From Ifrita kowaldi (taxonomy: Eukaryota > Chordata > Aves > Passeriformes > Cinclosomatidae): DNA of 64,000 bases. Made by a program: the position numbers and the translations under genes. Below the pieces are notes generated by a model, which saw only the letters and a program-made list of their open reading frames with translations, was not told where the DNA came from and did no database searches. This document shows, piece after piece, positions 1-11,785 of the stretch (its first letter is position 1; the number at the start of each line of letters is the position of its first letter). Location: contig VZRS01014874.1 in the NCBI GenBank assembly GCA_013398055.1, positions 88,724-152,723 of the forward strand, given 5' to 3'.

Positions 1-120
1 TGGATGGGGCTTAGATCAACCTGGTCTAGTGGAAGGTGTCCCTGCCCATGGCAGTGGAGTGGAATGAGGTGGGCTTCAAGGTCCCTTCCAACCCAAACCA
101 CTCTGGGATTCTGTGATTTG
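1..120 (+). mobile_element. CR1 LINE 3' end fragment
   Basis: The sequence reads the standard avian CR1 3' end (ggtctagtggaaggtgtccc ... gtcccttccaacccaaacca) and ends with the terminal attctgtga. The copy continues left of the window. Confidence 0.9.
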
Positions 121-2250
121 ATGACCTTAAAAGTAGCATGAACAGGGAGAGCAAGTGCCATATATTTACTTATCAAAGTACTTGTCAATGGGCCAAAATT
201 GGAATCCAAACACCTACAACCATTATGTTGACAGTTCAAATAAAGTCATTCACAAACAAAATATCACAACACAATTCTAAAGATTAATTGAATATTCTTT
301 AAGACACAGGCTCTCATTTAAAGACATTGAGTTACTGATATCCTAGGTTACACCTCTCCCACTCTCCAATGTATGTTTAATGATTAAACTCAATTTATTT
401 GTATTTCACCAATGCTTCTAAAGTCAATTTACCCTTCACAGCACACTTTCCCCTTTCTAAAGCTTCAGTACCTGATCGGTCAGTTGAGCCTTATTCTGAC
501 CTTCTAACTCACATTTATACAAAATACTACATTTTCCCTTCATACTTAACAGAGGGCCTTAACTGAAAACCACTGCATACTGCTGGAAACAGAGCGACTT
601 GTGATGCAGCCTATGATTCGTTACAGCAAAGTAAGCCTTTCCATTACTTTCAGTCCCCTCTCCAGATTGCTTACCTCTGAACTAGAGGTGGGGGCAGGGA
701 AGGCTGCAGGTGGATCCTCACACATTATCCCCACTGTGGTCACACTGGGCTGAATCTACACAACTTAATGATTGGTTCAGCAGCTAATTTTGGCTCACTC
801 AAGGTTTTGCTCCTACCCACACCTGCATCAACTAACACGCTACCTCTGGTTTAACTAAGGACTACATATAAACAGGATTCACATTATGAATACCACAGTG
901 TTTCTTCCTACTCCCAAAACCTCCCTCATGAAACTTTCAGTGGTTGAATTCTACAGGACAATTAAAATGCCAGCATTCAGACACAAACGTGAACCCTCTG
1001 ACTGACTTACCACTCCTCTTTGCCCCCACACCAGCATGCCCAGCGCAGGGAGGAAGACAGGACTATGATTAGAAGAAAACCCATAAAGTGGTTATAGGAA
1101 CACTTTGATTATCAAACTTGCAATGTGCGGATGACATGACAAGGAGGCTTGTTGAGCTATGTTTCCCTAAAACACAGGGCAGAGTTATTTGGGACTTCGA
1201 GAACTCATGTGCAAAGACCTGTCTATTCTACACCTAACAAGAGTGCCCACCTGATCCAAATGATCAGGTAAAGGGTATGGGTTTTAATACTAGACCATTT
1301 TTACCGTAACAAATTTATTAGTGCTCAAAATATCCTTTACATAAGAATTTTAGAACCTATTAAAAAAATTACACATTTAACACGCTAAGATCTTCCACAT
1401 TTTTGCATATCAACTCAAAGATACAGCTGATGGAAGTTACAAGCTCCACTTTAGCATTTTGGTTAAAATCAGAAGTGTGCTAGTGAAGCAAACTTCTCTA
1501 ACACCCCACTTAGTATGCTTTTGTTCACTTCACAAGATGCACCTAGCCAACAAGAGTAGGCTCTCTTTTATAGTAAATTGGAAAACACCCGCTAGAAGTT
1601 CTCAAGAATTCCCAATACTAAGGGATTTAGCTTTTTTTTAGATTTACTAAGCCAGGTCAAAGGAAGACCTTCTGAAAAACACAGTGGGTATTCAGTTTTC
1701 AGTGACAACTGTTTCTCTCTGCAAATCTGCCTATTTTGGGCCTCACTGCTTGCTAAGGTACACAAAGGCTTACTCACAAGTGTCAGGGCATCCAAGAGTA
1801 ATTATGCTATTTAAGTACCCTTTCAAGTTAAACTCATATTACAAATCGTATTTCGTGGCTTACCTTAGATAGTTTAATTCAGACTCATCATGTTGACAAG
1901 ACTATAGTCCTTCCTTTTCTTTGCTGTGTGGCGTAATACTTTATGCCAGATTAAAGAACTGACTCTATATACTAGTGCATTCTGAGTGCCGCATCACCTT
2001 AATTTACAGTGCTTCTGGATTGCAATTATTCCATTACCGCAGCCAGATGTTTTTCACACAGAGAAACTGCCTTCCTCAAGTGTCTCAAATTAATGTGTCT
2101 GTCAAAATTTACTCTACATACAGTTATCTTTACTGCTAGAACACTTCCTCTCATCTTTTTAAATTCAATAAGCATTTGGAAGACCAAGTTGTAAATGATT
2201 TTGGGATTACTGTCTTGCTAAACTGGGTATCTGTTATTTTGCGATCACTA
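121..2250. other. AT-rich non-coding DNA, possible BACH1 intron 1
   Basis: No exon-like open frame or strong paired splice sites were seen, and frames longer than 60 codons look random. If the CpG island at 2390-2800 is the BACH1 promoter, this stretch would be the start of its first intron. Confidence 0.4.
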
Positions 2251-2389
2251 AATTTTCACCATGCCCCAAAACATGCCAAGGATCTCACCGCACAGAACAG
2301 GACGGACAGGATTTGTATTTCGTTGTTTACAGTACAAGACAGACCTTCCCCAGCTCCCCCCAACGGGAAACAAATATCAGCTGCACGTC

Positions 2390-2800
2390 TCACCCCGGCA
2401 GAGCGGGGTTCCCGCCGACTTCCCAGCGGGACTGAGCTGGCCCTTTCGCACAGCACCGGGGAACGCGGCGTGGGAGTCACGCCTGTGTCAGCGGGGCACA
2501 AGGGCACCCGTGCAAACCGGGGGCGAGACCCTGAGTAAGGAGCGGTCCCGGGGGAAGGGGAGCAATGCCCGCAGCACGGCGCTGCCGAGGGAAAGCCGCC
2601 GCCGGTGCCGGGCACTGACGGGACGCCTCCGCCACCGCCCCGGCGCCCCGCGGGCGGGACCCCCGACCCCACACGGGCCGGGCCGCGCCACGGAGTGCGC
2701 GCTGCCGTGGAGAAAAGGCCGCACCCCTGACACCACCCCTGTGAACGCGCTGCGACCCTCGCTTCACCGCGCCCTCCGCACGAAGAGCGCAGCCTTCGTA
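2390..2800. promoter_or_regulatory. BACH1: CpG island; probable BACH1 promoter and first non-coding exon (minus strand)
   Basis: This is the only strong CpG island in the window, very GC-rich and dense in CpG, with GC-box-like GGGCGGG at about 2653. In mammals MAP3K7CL is followed by BACH1 on the same strand, so in this orientation BACH1 should start left of MAP3K7CL and run leftward. The island fits its promoter. Minus-strand donor-like sites CGGGG|TGAGAC (around 2393) and GCG|GTGAGATC (around 2288) could end the usual non-coding first exon. No BACH1 coding exon lies in the window. The gene assignment is inference from gene order only. Confidence 0.5.
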
Positions 2801-2814
2801 CCCNCCTGTCCTTG

Positions 2815-2955
2815 CTGTCCTGCTTTCTTCCCTTCTTCCTTCTCTCCTGCCCTCTCTCCTTTCCCTCTCTTCCTTCCCTCTCTCATTCTCTCCTTTCCCT
2901 CTCTTCCTTCCCTCTCTCCTTCCCCTTCTCCTTCCCCTTCTCTCCCTCCCAGATT
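2815..2955. repeat. Pyrimidine-rich simple repeat (CCCTCTCT/CCTTC)n
   Basis: This is an almost pure C/T stretch with an imperfect unit tccctctcttcctt, directly abutting the CpG island. One base just before it (2814) is N. Long polypurine-polypyrimidine tracts beside promoters can form triplex DNA; that role is inference. Confidence 0.9.
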
Positions 2956-2959
2956 CCAC

Positions 2960-5900
2960 GTACCTGTTTATCCAAGAGCACCAGTGAAGGCAGCCTCCTC
3001 CAGAAGCTCCTGAATAAAACGTTAATAACACCAAATTATGCACTGCCAAGAGTGTTGATGGGGATTTCATTGTTAAGATATTTTAACCCGGTTCAACAAT
3101 TTAGTGTGCCTTTGAATGATTGGTTTTATGCCTCGTAGAGTGACACACTGTTTTACGCTGTATTTAGGTGTCACATAACTTTCTCCAGCTGTTTTTACAG
3201 TAGGCTTTCAGTTTTGGTAGAGGCTAATACAGATTTTCGCAAATATCTCTTCACTAGTGGCCCTTCACCTTGTTAAGAAGGCAGAATTTAATTATTTTTA
3301 GCTATTAGTTGGTCAACATATTCGCCAGTACAAAGAGTTGCGTTACAAAGTAACAGAAGCAATTCATTGGAATTTAAATTTAAGAAGAGCTATTAGATAA
3401 TGATATCCAAAACGTAGCATTTGGCTTGAGATTCAGGTACTAACAGTACTTAAGGTATTCTGAGTCTAAGTTTCTACGCCTGCTTTTTATGTTTTCTGTG
3501 ACTTGGAGTTGACATGCTCTTACACATGTTGGGGATTCCTAATCCCGTAGTACTCACACGTGAAGAGGGGAGCTTAAAGACAACTCTTTAGATGATAAAA
3601 ATTGAGTCGCAGAAGTATGAGATGTTCACAATGTTCAAGAATAACATTTAAAATACCTACTGCTAGACTGAAAGTTAGGGTTTTTTGGGATTTTTTTTGT
3701 TCTTCCACAAAGATTTTTGTCGGGAAGAGAGGGAAACAGAAGAGGGAAGAAACAAACCAAAACAAAAGGAGCTTTTACTTTGGCTGAAAAATTGACTACG
3801 AAATCTTGGACCGCACCCACCAAGAAGGGATCTTCGTCTCCTGTTCTGGATCTTAGGGATGATGCAATTCTTACTTCCCACACAATAGGGAGTGAAATTT
3901 CAGTGTAATGGCTTGGTTCTCACTCATAGACTGAAGAGCTGCGTAAGTACTTTCTGCATTGAAATTAGACACAACTAGAAGAGGAAAAATAAAAAAAAAC
4001 AGTCAATTTTTTTTTCCTAAAAAGGAGAACTAAAACCAATAAAAAGGAGATCTGGGAGTCTAAGCTGAAAATCAAGGACATACATCTTCCTGCAGATTAA
4101 TGATAAATGTTTTAAGCATTTAAAATGATATAAAAACTTAGATGATAAATGCTCACAAAGTGTGTATGATGACAAATAATGACAATATCATCAGAAGCAA
4201 GCAAGGGAAAATGTCCCTTTTTTTGAAATAGATTTATTTTTCTGATACACTGGTGGCATTAATGGGACTCTAAGTCCCGTTCTATCAAATGTTGTTAATT
4301 CCTTATGAAGCCTGGCTGTAGCTGTCTCTGTGTTGTTTCCTGCTTCTGGCACACAGAGAGCACCAGCCTCAGCTGCCACCAGTTTGTAACTCGATTTACT
4401 GCGCTCTGGCTGCTCTGTGGATTGATACTGGCCCAGAGAGATGAAACCTAATCTGCAGGTTCATTGTGTGGACTATACTATGGGATATTCAGGCCATCTT
4501 TAATATTGGGTGTGTTCTCTTCTGCCCTTGCCCCCTCTTTTTATGCTTTCTGTGTTGAAGCTGGTTTCCTACCATATAGAAACTTGACTTATAGATTCTC
4601 CAGAGGTAAATTGTGATGAGTCCCAAGGCTAAAGGTGAGATTCACCTCACCTATCTTTAGCCATCTAAAATTTGGCTGTCATCTAAGCTACTCATCTAGG
4701 GTCCCGTGTAGGTGACAGAACTGGATATGCATCTCCACGGGGCAATTGTTCCCTTTCTGTGGTTGGTGTCTGAGACAGACGTGATGGAACCCCTTTTGGA
4801 GACGCCTGTCCTATGCTTTTGTGGTGGGAATGTGTATAACTGGCTTAGGCTAGAGACACAACTCCCACATTAAACTCGTGCCCACACAGTTCTGCAGGAT
4901 CAGAATCCTTCACAGCAAACGTGCTGAGGAATCACTAGGAAAAATTGATGCTGAATTGATGCCCATCTTCTAGTTTCACGGGGCAGAGGCTGAGGACCCT
5001 GTTGCACATATGGCCACATTAAATATGACTTCTGTGGCCATCACATAGAAGATTAGTCCATTTTACATTCCAGTAAACGAAAGCCAAACCACTCCCTCCT
5101 GTGAACTTGCAAACACAAATGCTGTTTTCTAATCTACATTTAGATAACATTTTCTAACTGTAAATTGAGCTATCAAGGAGCTGCTGTGGTATGTATTTAA
5201 GTGACTGAAACCTCAGGGCTGTGTCAATATGTATGAGCTGAAAAACTGACTCTTATTTTAAAATAGTTTTTGAAGCCTTTGAATACATTATTTTAGAATT
5301 TATTTCCATACCGTCTTCTGCTGTATGTGTGTGATACTGTTCTAATCCTTGGGAACACACATGCTTATTTTTTGTGGTTTCTGGCTTACAAAAGTCTTTT
5401 GTTCATCCTGGGAAAGCATGGTGTTAATCATAGGAAAATATTTTTACATTCCCTCTTTACAAAAAATGAGAAAAAATGCTTTCTAATCTAGAAGTAAATC
5501 CTATTCTAGTAAACTGTCTTTTAAAATGCAATTGTAAATGTGATTCTGTTAAACCTACAGCTAATTTGGTCCAGATTCACATCAAATCTTCTTAAAATGA
5601 AAAGTGGTGTCTCGGTTAAATCTGCTTTGTTTCCCCCTTTTTTTTCCCCCCCAGATATTGTTTTTAAACCCATCAACCTTAAATTAAGCAGTAACATTTC
5701 AATGGGGAAAAAAGGGACATTTTTTCTTGAATAGAATGAGAATTATTTTTGATTCTGTGAGAAGGGATATAAACCATGTGTAAACAATGGCAAAAAGGTG
5801 GGAAACAAATTTAAAAGTGTCTAGCTGTGGAAAATAAGAGGTCTGCTTAGATAGGCCGGGGGAGGTGTATGAAAAGAATGAGAATTGCAGCAGGACAGCT

Positions 5901-8650
5901 AAAAAAGCCCCATAAGGGTACTTAACTTAAAAGAGGAAAACAGTTGATTTCTTTGTGAAAAATGGATTTGCCTTCCTGGAAACTCGGAGTAAATGCTGTC
6001 AATGGCTGTAATTTTGTCAGACAGCAATGCCTGATCTGGGAAAAGATCAGAGGTGCTCAGGAGGTGAAGTGAAATTGCCACAACCAGGCTGTCCAGACCA
6101 GGCATTTTCACACAGTGGCTCTCTTGAAACCTGGGAGGAAACCCAAGTACGTGTGGGAAAACCAGAGTATGTCATGCAGGGCTTGATGAGTGTTTCCAGG
6201 CTCGAGTAATGCTGTGGGATTGCACCTGGGAGGGCTTTAGGTCAATTAACTCCCTGAGGCAGAAAACTGCTAAGCCTGAAACCAGCAGGCTCCTAGTTTC
6301 CAGCCAGATGCAGATCCACACACAGACAGATGGAAACACCAGGGGTTTGGGAAGATGGAGGGAGACCTGGTGAAACACCTGATGCCTGGAGGATTGACGA
6401 TATGCATTCACAGGACCACAGACTAAATGCATAACAGACCCCACTGTTTCCGTGTGCCCTCCCCCTGTGCAGGGGTCATGCTGGGGAAAAGAGTCATCTC
6501 TTCACAAAACAAACTACTAGGGTGGGAAGAACCCATCTGTTTTCTTTAAGTTTTAATACAGTCTATTGAGAGTCTCCTGAAGTAGCAATTTGGGATGACT
6601 TCTCTGCATATGCTTAGTTTAGGAGAACTAATTGCTGGTAGTGCAATATTCCCACACATATCTGGTTTTTGCTTTCACTCTGAACTGCTTTAACCCAGAA
6701 GTCTGCTCCTTAGTGCTTCATTATCAGGGCTGTCTGGAGTACTGGTTTGTTGCTCCTCTAGAAAAATGCTAACCCTCCCCACCCCAGATTATAACCCAGG
6801 GAATGTCCAGTATATCTGTGAAAATAGGTACTCTGAGATTTCTTAAATGACGAAAGTATTTGTGGGTGAGACACTTGAAATGTTGAAACTTTGGACCTAT
6901 TCCCTATGAATTGTAGTCATACCCCTGAGAGGAGAAGGATGTTGAGTCATAGTGAAGAAAGGAAAGAAAGAAAAACTGAATGTTTTTTCTATTGCAATCA
7001 TCCCAGAAGTCAGATGCAACCAAGACAGACAGATGAACAACAAAAACACTGGTTAAATGACTCAAAAGGTTAGGTTTTCTGGCACCGGACTGAAACAGTT
7101 CAAGAACTCTGAAAGAAAATATGGAAATAAAGCATATTTGCTTGTTGAATCTAATGTCTGAAGAAAGATTAGTTTTAGCATTTATTGGTAGAAAGCTTCT
7201 GAAGGACTTACACTTTGGCTGTCTGAAGGCTGCTCTGAATATATCAGGACCAGAACAGGGAACAGTGAAATTGCATTTGCTTTCAGAGGTGTCTGACAGT
7301 GGCATAAAGTAACAAATCTTTTGGAGGATGATATAACATAATTTTTTAAAGTACCTTATGAAGCTACTCTTTTGCTTAAATAAATTCTTCTTTATGATCA
7401 CCCACCTTGCTTTCGCTACACAGAATGGTTGCAAAAGTGAATGATGTATTGAAGACCTGACTAAGGCTGGAAAGCATACCAAAGGTAGGAGAGTACCATG
7501 TATTCAAACACTTGGCTAAGTTTTAATTTCACAGCATAAGGTTCTTATTGTAACCTGTTATTCATGAATTGATCATGCAATGACTTGCCAGGAAAATGGT
7601 TTGACTGTTTGACATAGTCACTCTCCTGTTACAGCTTTCAGAAAAGGGGATTTATTCTTCTGAGGTTGTACATTTCCCCTTTTGTCATAACAGAGGAAAA
7701 ATTGATTCAGTATCTACTTCTGTCTAGAGCTGCACATTAAAATGCCCCACAAGAGAGGCTGCTCAGTTTCTGGGACTCATTACCAAGTTGGAACCTCAGC
7801 TGAGAAGCCAGGGTGATTGCTGGTTTCTTTGTCACTGCGGCGATCCAGTAAGAGGAGGGAGCCAACCTTCACCCATCTGCTGTGTCTATCTGGATTGCCT
7901 TCTGTTCTCAAGACCGGCCAGTCAGCTCATCATGGGCCTGGGTGTGACTGCAAGTCATGATGAGTCATGGTTTAAGTGCACAACTCTACTGAAGGGAAAA
8001 TGAGGCCAATTTTAAATCTACTTTTGATTTTATCTCCAGGTTAGTTCTGTGAAAGTCACCAAAACTGCTACACACAGCAAAAAGTAACCTAGTGCAAATC
8101 AGACACAGAAGGAGATATTGCCATCAACATGCAAGTTAAAAATTAAAAAATAAAAAGAGTTAAAAAAAAAGAGAGAGAGAGACATAAACCTGCAATTCTC
8201 TGTACTGGCTCTGATAGCTTCTCAAAACCAGATCATTGGATGATGCACAAACTAGTGGTTGGTGCTTGTCAGAGGATGAAAGTTGCTGAAAACAGCAAGT
8301 TGACAATTGGAAAGTGCACTTGCAAATCTGGAACTTGTTATAGAACTGATGGAACTGATTATACAGTGTCATTTCCTAATAACTTGGTTCTTAGCTAATT
8401 TTTTGTCTTATGAGGTATAGCTTAGCACACAATAACCAGTGAATTTCCTACTGTTCATAATTTTCCTCTGCCTCCTTTGTACAGCTCAGGATCCACACCT
8501 TAGGAGTCTGGTTCTACCAGGGCTTGAGGAGACTCACAACTTTATTTTAGAAATCTTTTGGAGTTGGGTTTCTCACAGTGTAAGCAGGAGTTTCTTGAAA
8601 CCACTGTCAAAGCTTATCTCAGGAACACTGTTTCTCTTCCCCTTTCCCTT
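2960..8650. other. Intergenic AT-rich DNA
   Basis: No CR1 copy and no gene was recognised. The ORF-length frames, including a 192-codon minus frame at 6904-7482, lack any recognisable protein and lie in AT-rich sequence. A short (GA)n tract is at 8169-8184. Confidence 0.5.
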
Positions 8651-8980
8651 CACAGAATCACAGCATGGCTGAGGTTGTAAGGTACATCTGGTCCTAGCCC
8701 CCTGCTCAAGCTGGCCCACACAGGGCCCAGGACCATGCCTAGACACTTTTAGGTATCTCCAGGGATGGAGACTCCACAGCCTCTCTGGGCAACCTGTGCC
8801 AGCGCTTGGTCACCCTTACAGTGAAAAGGAATTCCCTGATGTTCATGGAGCCTCCTGTGTTCCAGTTTGTGCCAATTGCCTGTCACTGGATGCCTTTGAG
8901 AAGAGCCCATGTCCCTCATCTTTATACCAACCCTTCTGGTATTTTACCTGTTAAGATCCTCCCTCAGCTTTTGCTTAACG
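8651..8980 (-). mobile_element. CR1 LINE fragment, diverged
   Basis: The minus-strand 3' terminus cacagaatcacag is followed by the CR1 blocks ctctgggcaacctgtgccag, the 'cagtgaaaaggaattcc' equivalent and ctccctcagctttt. Divergence is high, so this is an old copy, 5' truncated at about 8980. Confidence 0.85.
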
Positions 8981-11590
8981 GTTATGAAGTACTGAAGGAA
9001 AGCTGAAATAGGCCAAGATGCCTCGTGAAAGACATATTTACTCAGCAAAAATCTCTGGTGCTGTTCTTGCATGATTAAAACAATTCTGAGGCTTGCTTTT
9101 TTTCAGACAAACCTATAAATGCTGCGCTTAATGACAGTGCAGGTCTTGAGTGTTGTTGGAACCTGGTTGCTGCTCTGGCCAGAGCTTACAAAGCCTGGGA
9201 CCTTTTCAAAACAGTCTGCAAAAAACCACCTGAAAAAGTCCTTGAAGGCTTTTTTAATACATCCTGGGTTGTGCAGCAGCCTACTGTTACAGCATGCCTT
9301 GGGGCTGGTTTGATATCCAAACTGGACAAATGTATGCTAGGCTTGAGTGCAGTGGTGAAAAGCAGCCTGTGAGTATGTCGGTGATAGTTTCTTTGCAAAT
9401 TTTGTATCTTTCCTGAAATTGGCCCCTATCTTTTGTTTGCAGAGCTCACACAGGGTTTTCAGTCCCCAGGAAAGACCGGCTTAGTTATGTGTTGGCTGCT
9501 TTACCTCTCAGGAAGTATTTGGAAGGTTGAGGAAGAGGAGGGAAGGCAGAGGAAGTGAAGGGCTGCCTCACTACCAAAAGGCTGGGAGAGAATCCAGTTT
9601 TTGTGGGTCCTTCTTTGCCCACAGACTTACTTCCTGATAAAGAGACCTACAAACTTGAATTTCCTGTAAGGTGTTTCCCAACTGTTGTTTTGCTTAGGAG
9701 ATTAATTTTCTCATATTATTTCCCTTGCCACTGTGATTCTTTTCTCCAGTACAAAATCCTCCTCTTTTTATCTATCTAGCAAATTCCAGCTGTATTGACT
9801 CAAGGACAGTCCCACTACATAGCTGGTTGTAGTAAGGCTTTGTGTAAGACTGTTGTCTGTGGGTGGGTGTACTCCCCAGGAACCTTTCTAAAAGGATGTG
9901 ACCATTTATAGGACCTGCAGAGCAATCTTTTCTACCTGCTTATGCCAAGCACACTGCTGCTCTTGGGACTTCCAGAGGAAGTGCTTGGCAGAGCAGCCTG
10001 TTGCTGACCTCTCAAAATGCCCTGGGCCAGCGAGGTTCTCCATAGTGTGTTGTACCTGTGCATATCACCTACTTCTCCTCATGTCCCTCCACCTCAGAAT
10101 GACTTGGAAGGTTTGGGATTCTGGAGTTCAGGTGGAGTTTTGCAAGTTAGGGTCAACTTGTTTACATCTCTGCTTGCAGCCACTGCAGAGCACAGTAAGG
10201 TTTGGACCTGATAAGACACAAGCCTTCAGCTCTGAGTGCTCCCTCACATGCCTTAGATGAATCAGAATTAGATGTTTTTCTCTGAACATGAATTTAATAA
10301 ATACATGCAGAAATTGCATGTAAATACACCGTAGTGACTCCTCCTTATTTATAGATCCTGAGGTGTGGATTAGGGTGAACAATACAGGGGCATTTTAAAC
10401 AGTGTTTCTGAAGTTAAATAACAAATGAAACAGAAGCATTTGGGAATGCAAATGAACTGCCACTGCAGCTGGGAATGTAGGCTTTGGGACTGGCACTTAT
10501 AGCCTATATAAATACTGTTTATGCAAAATTATTCAACTCTAGGGTTGGCAGTTAAATATTCCAAAGGGAGAGTAAAATGGAATATAGTTTGGGCTGAGTC
10601 CCTCTTCTGCTAAGACTAGGACATTAGCTGAAATTTAAAGTGATATTTAGATAAAACACAGTTTGAGGTTCTGCCCATTCTGTCTCTCATTGTCCATTGC
10701 CTGTTTGACTGAGAGAGGTCATGTGTCGTGACAGGCATTTTGATTGGGATTAGTAGCTGTTCTTCTACCAACAAGAAACTTTTAACTGTTTTTATGTTGC
10801 CAGCAGTTGTATTTGTAAGGACATGATGACTAAGCTCCACATGTTTCTATTAATATAAAGTTGGCTGTCATTGATGTCAATACTTGCTGTTGCATAAAGT
10901 GAGAAATACTTTTGATAACCACTTAAAAATTTCTAGAAACTTCTCAAATGTACATTGCAGTATAGATTTGGGTTTAAAGGTTCTCAGTTGCACAAGGCAA
11001 AGGAAAACATATTTCTGTCAGGACATGAACAGCCTGCTTGGGTTTTTTTGTTATTTGCCAATTGCAGTGGAAATGATGCAGCAGAAAAAAACTGCTGAAG
11101 AGTCAGTTGTATTTTCTAGGTACTTTCTGGTTTTGAAATAACACTATCGATTATCACAAGTGGTGCAGTTGTTTGAATTCAACTGCTGCCAAGTTTTTAC
11201 ACTGTTGATGCTGGTCAGAATAGAGAAATCAACATTAGAAGCAACCTCTTAACTCATATCTTGTTATTTTCAATATTAAATATAAAATTATATTTAAATT
11301 AAATGTCTCATTTTCATGACATTTCTTAAATTACAACGTATCTTAAGAGTAGTGTAAAGAATAATGTGTATTGGAGAGCAGTCTGCTGCTGCTGCTGCAG
11401 AAAGCTGTGATTTACCAGAACAGGTGGACAACCAGAAGCTCATGAGTTAATGTCCAAGGTGACACAACTCCACTGGTACTATAAATCCCCTGATGAATGA
11501 TAGTAAAGAATACATTTCTCTCAATCGAGAAAGACAGCATTTTCACCAGATAAAGCCTGTGATGGTGGTCTCTGACAAAGAAAAGCATGG
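8981..11590. other. Intergenic DNA without recognised features
   Basis: No CR1 termini, coding exon or RNA gene was seen. A short (CTG)5 run occurs nearby at about 11383-11398. Confidence 0.5.
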
Positions 11591-11785
11591 TCACAGAATC
11601 ATACAATCAATCACAGAATATCCTTAGCTGGAAGGGACCCACAAGGATCTTCGAAGTCCAGCTCCTGACTCTGCACAGGGCAGCCCCAAGAATCCCATCC
11701 TGTGCCTAAGCGTGTTGTCCAAATGCTCCTTGAGCTCTGTCAGGCTTGGTGATACGACCACTGCCCTGGGGAGCCTGTTCTTCCA
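11591..11785 (-). mobile_element. CR1 LINE fragment (different subfamily)
   Basis: It starts with duplicated 3'-terminal pieces (tcacagaatcatacaatcaatcacagaat). It continues with gctggaagggacccacaaggat, tgctccttgagctctgtcaggcttgg and ctggggagcctgttc. The text differs from the common subfamily elsewhere in the window. Confidence 0.85.

Noticed and set aside
2261..3013. 250-codon plus-strand open frame and overlapping 197-codon minus frame
   Set aside because: They lie over the CpG island and the polypyrimidine tract, where stop codons are rare by composition. The translation is low-complexity (Ser/Pro/Phe repeats) and crosses an N.
6904..7482. 192-codon minus-strand open frame
   Set aside because: AT-rich composition with many Phe, Ser and Ile, no recognised domain and no promoter or splice context. 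Probably chance; conservation would be needed to revive it.
11383..11398. (CTG)5 triplet run as an expandable repeat
   Set aside because: Too short and in intergenic DNA; nothing suggests expansion.
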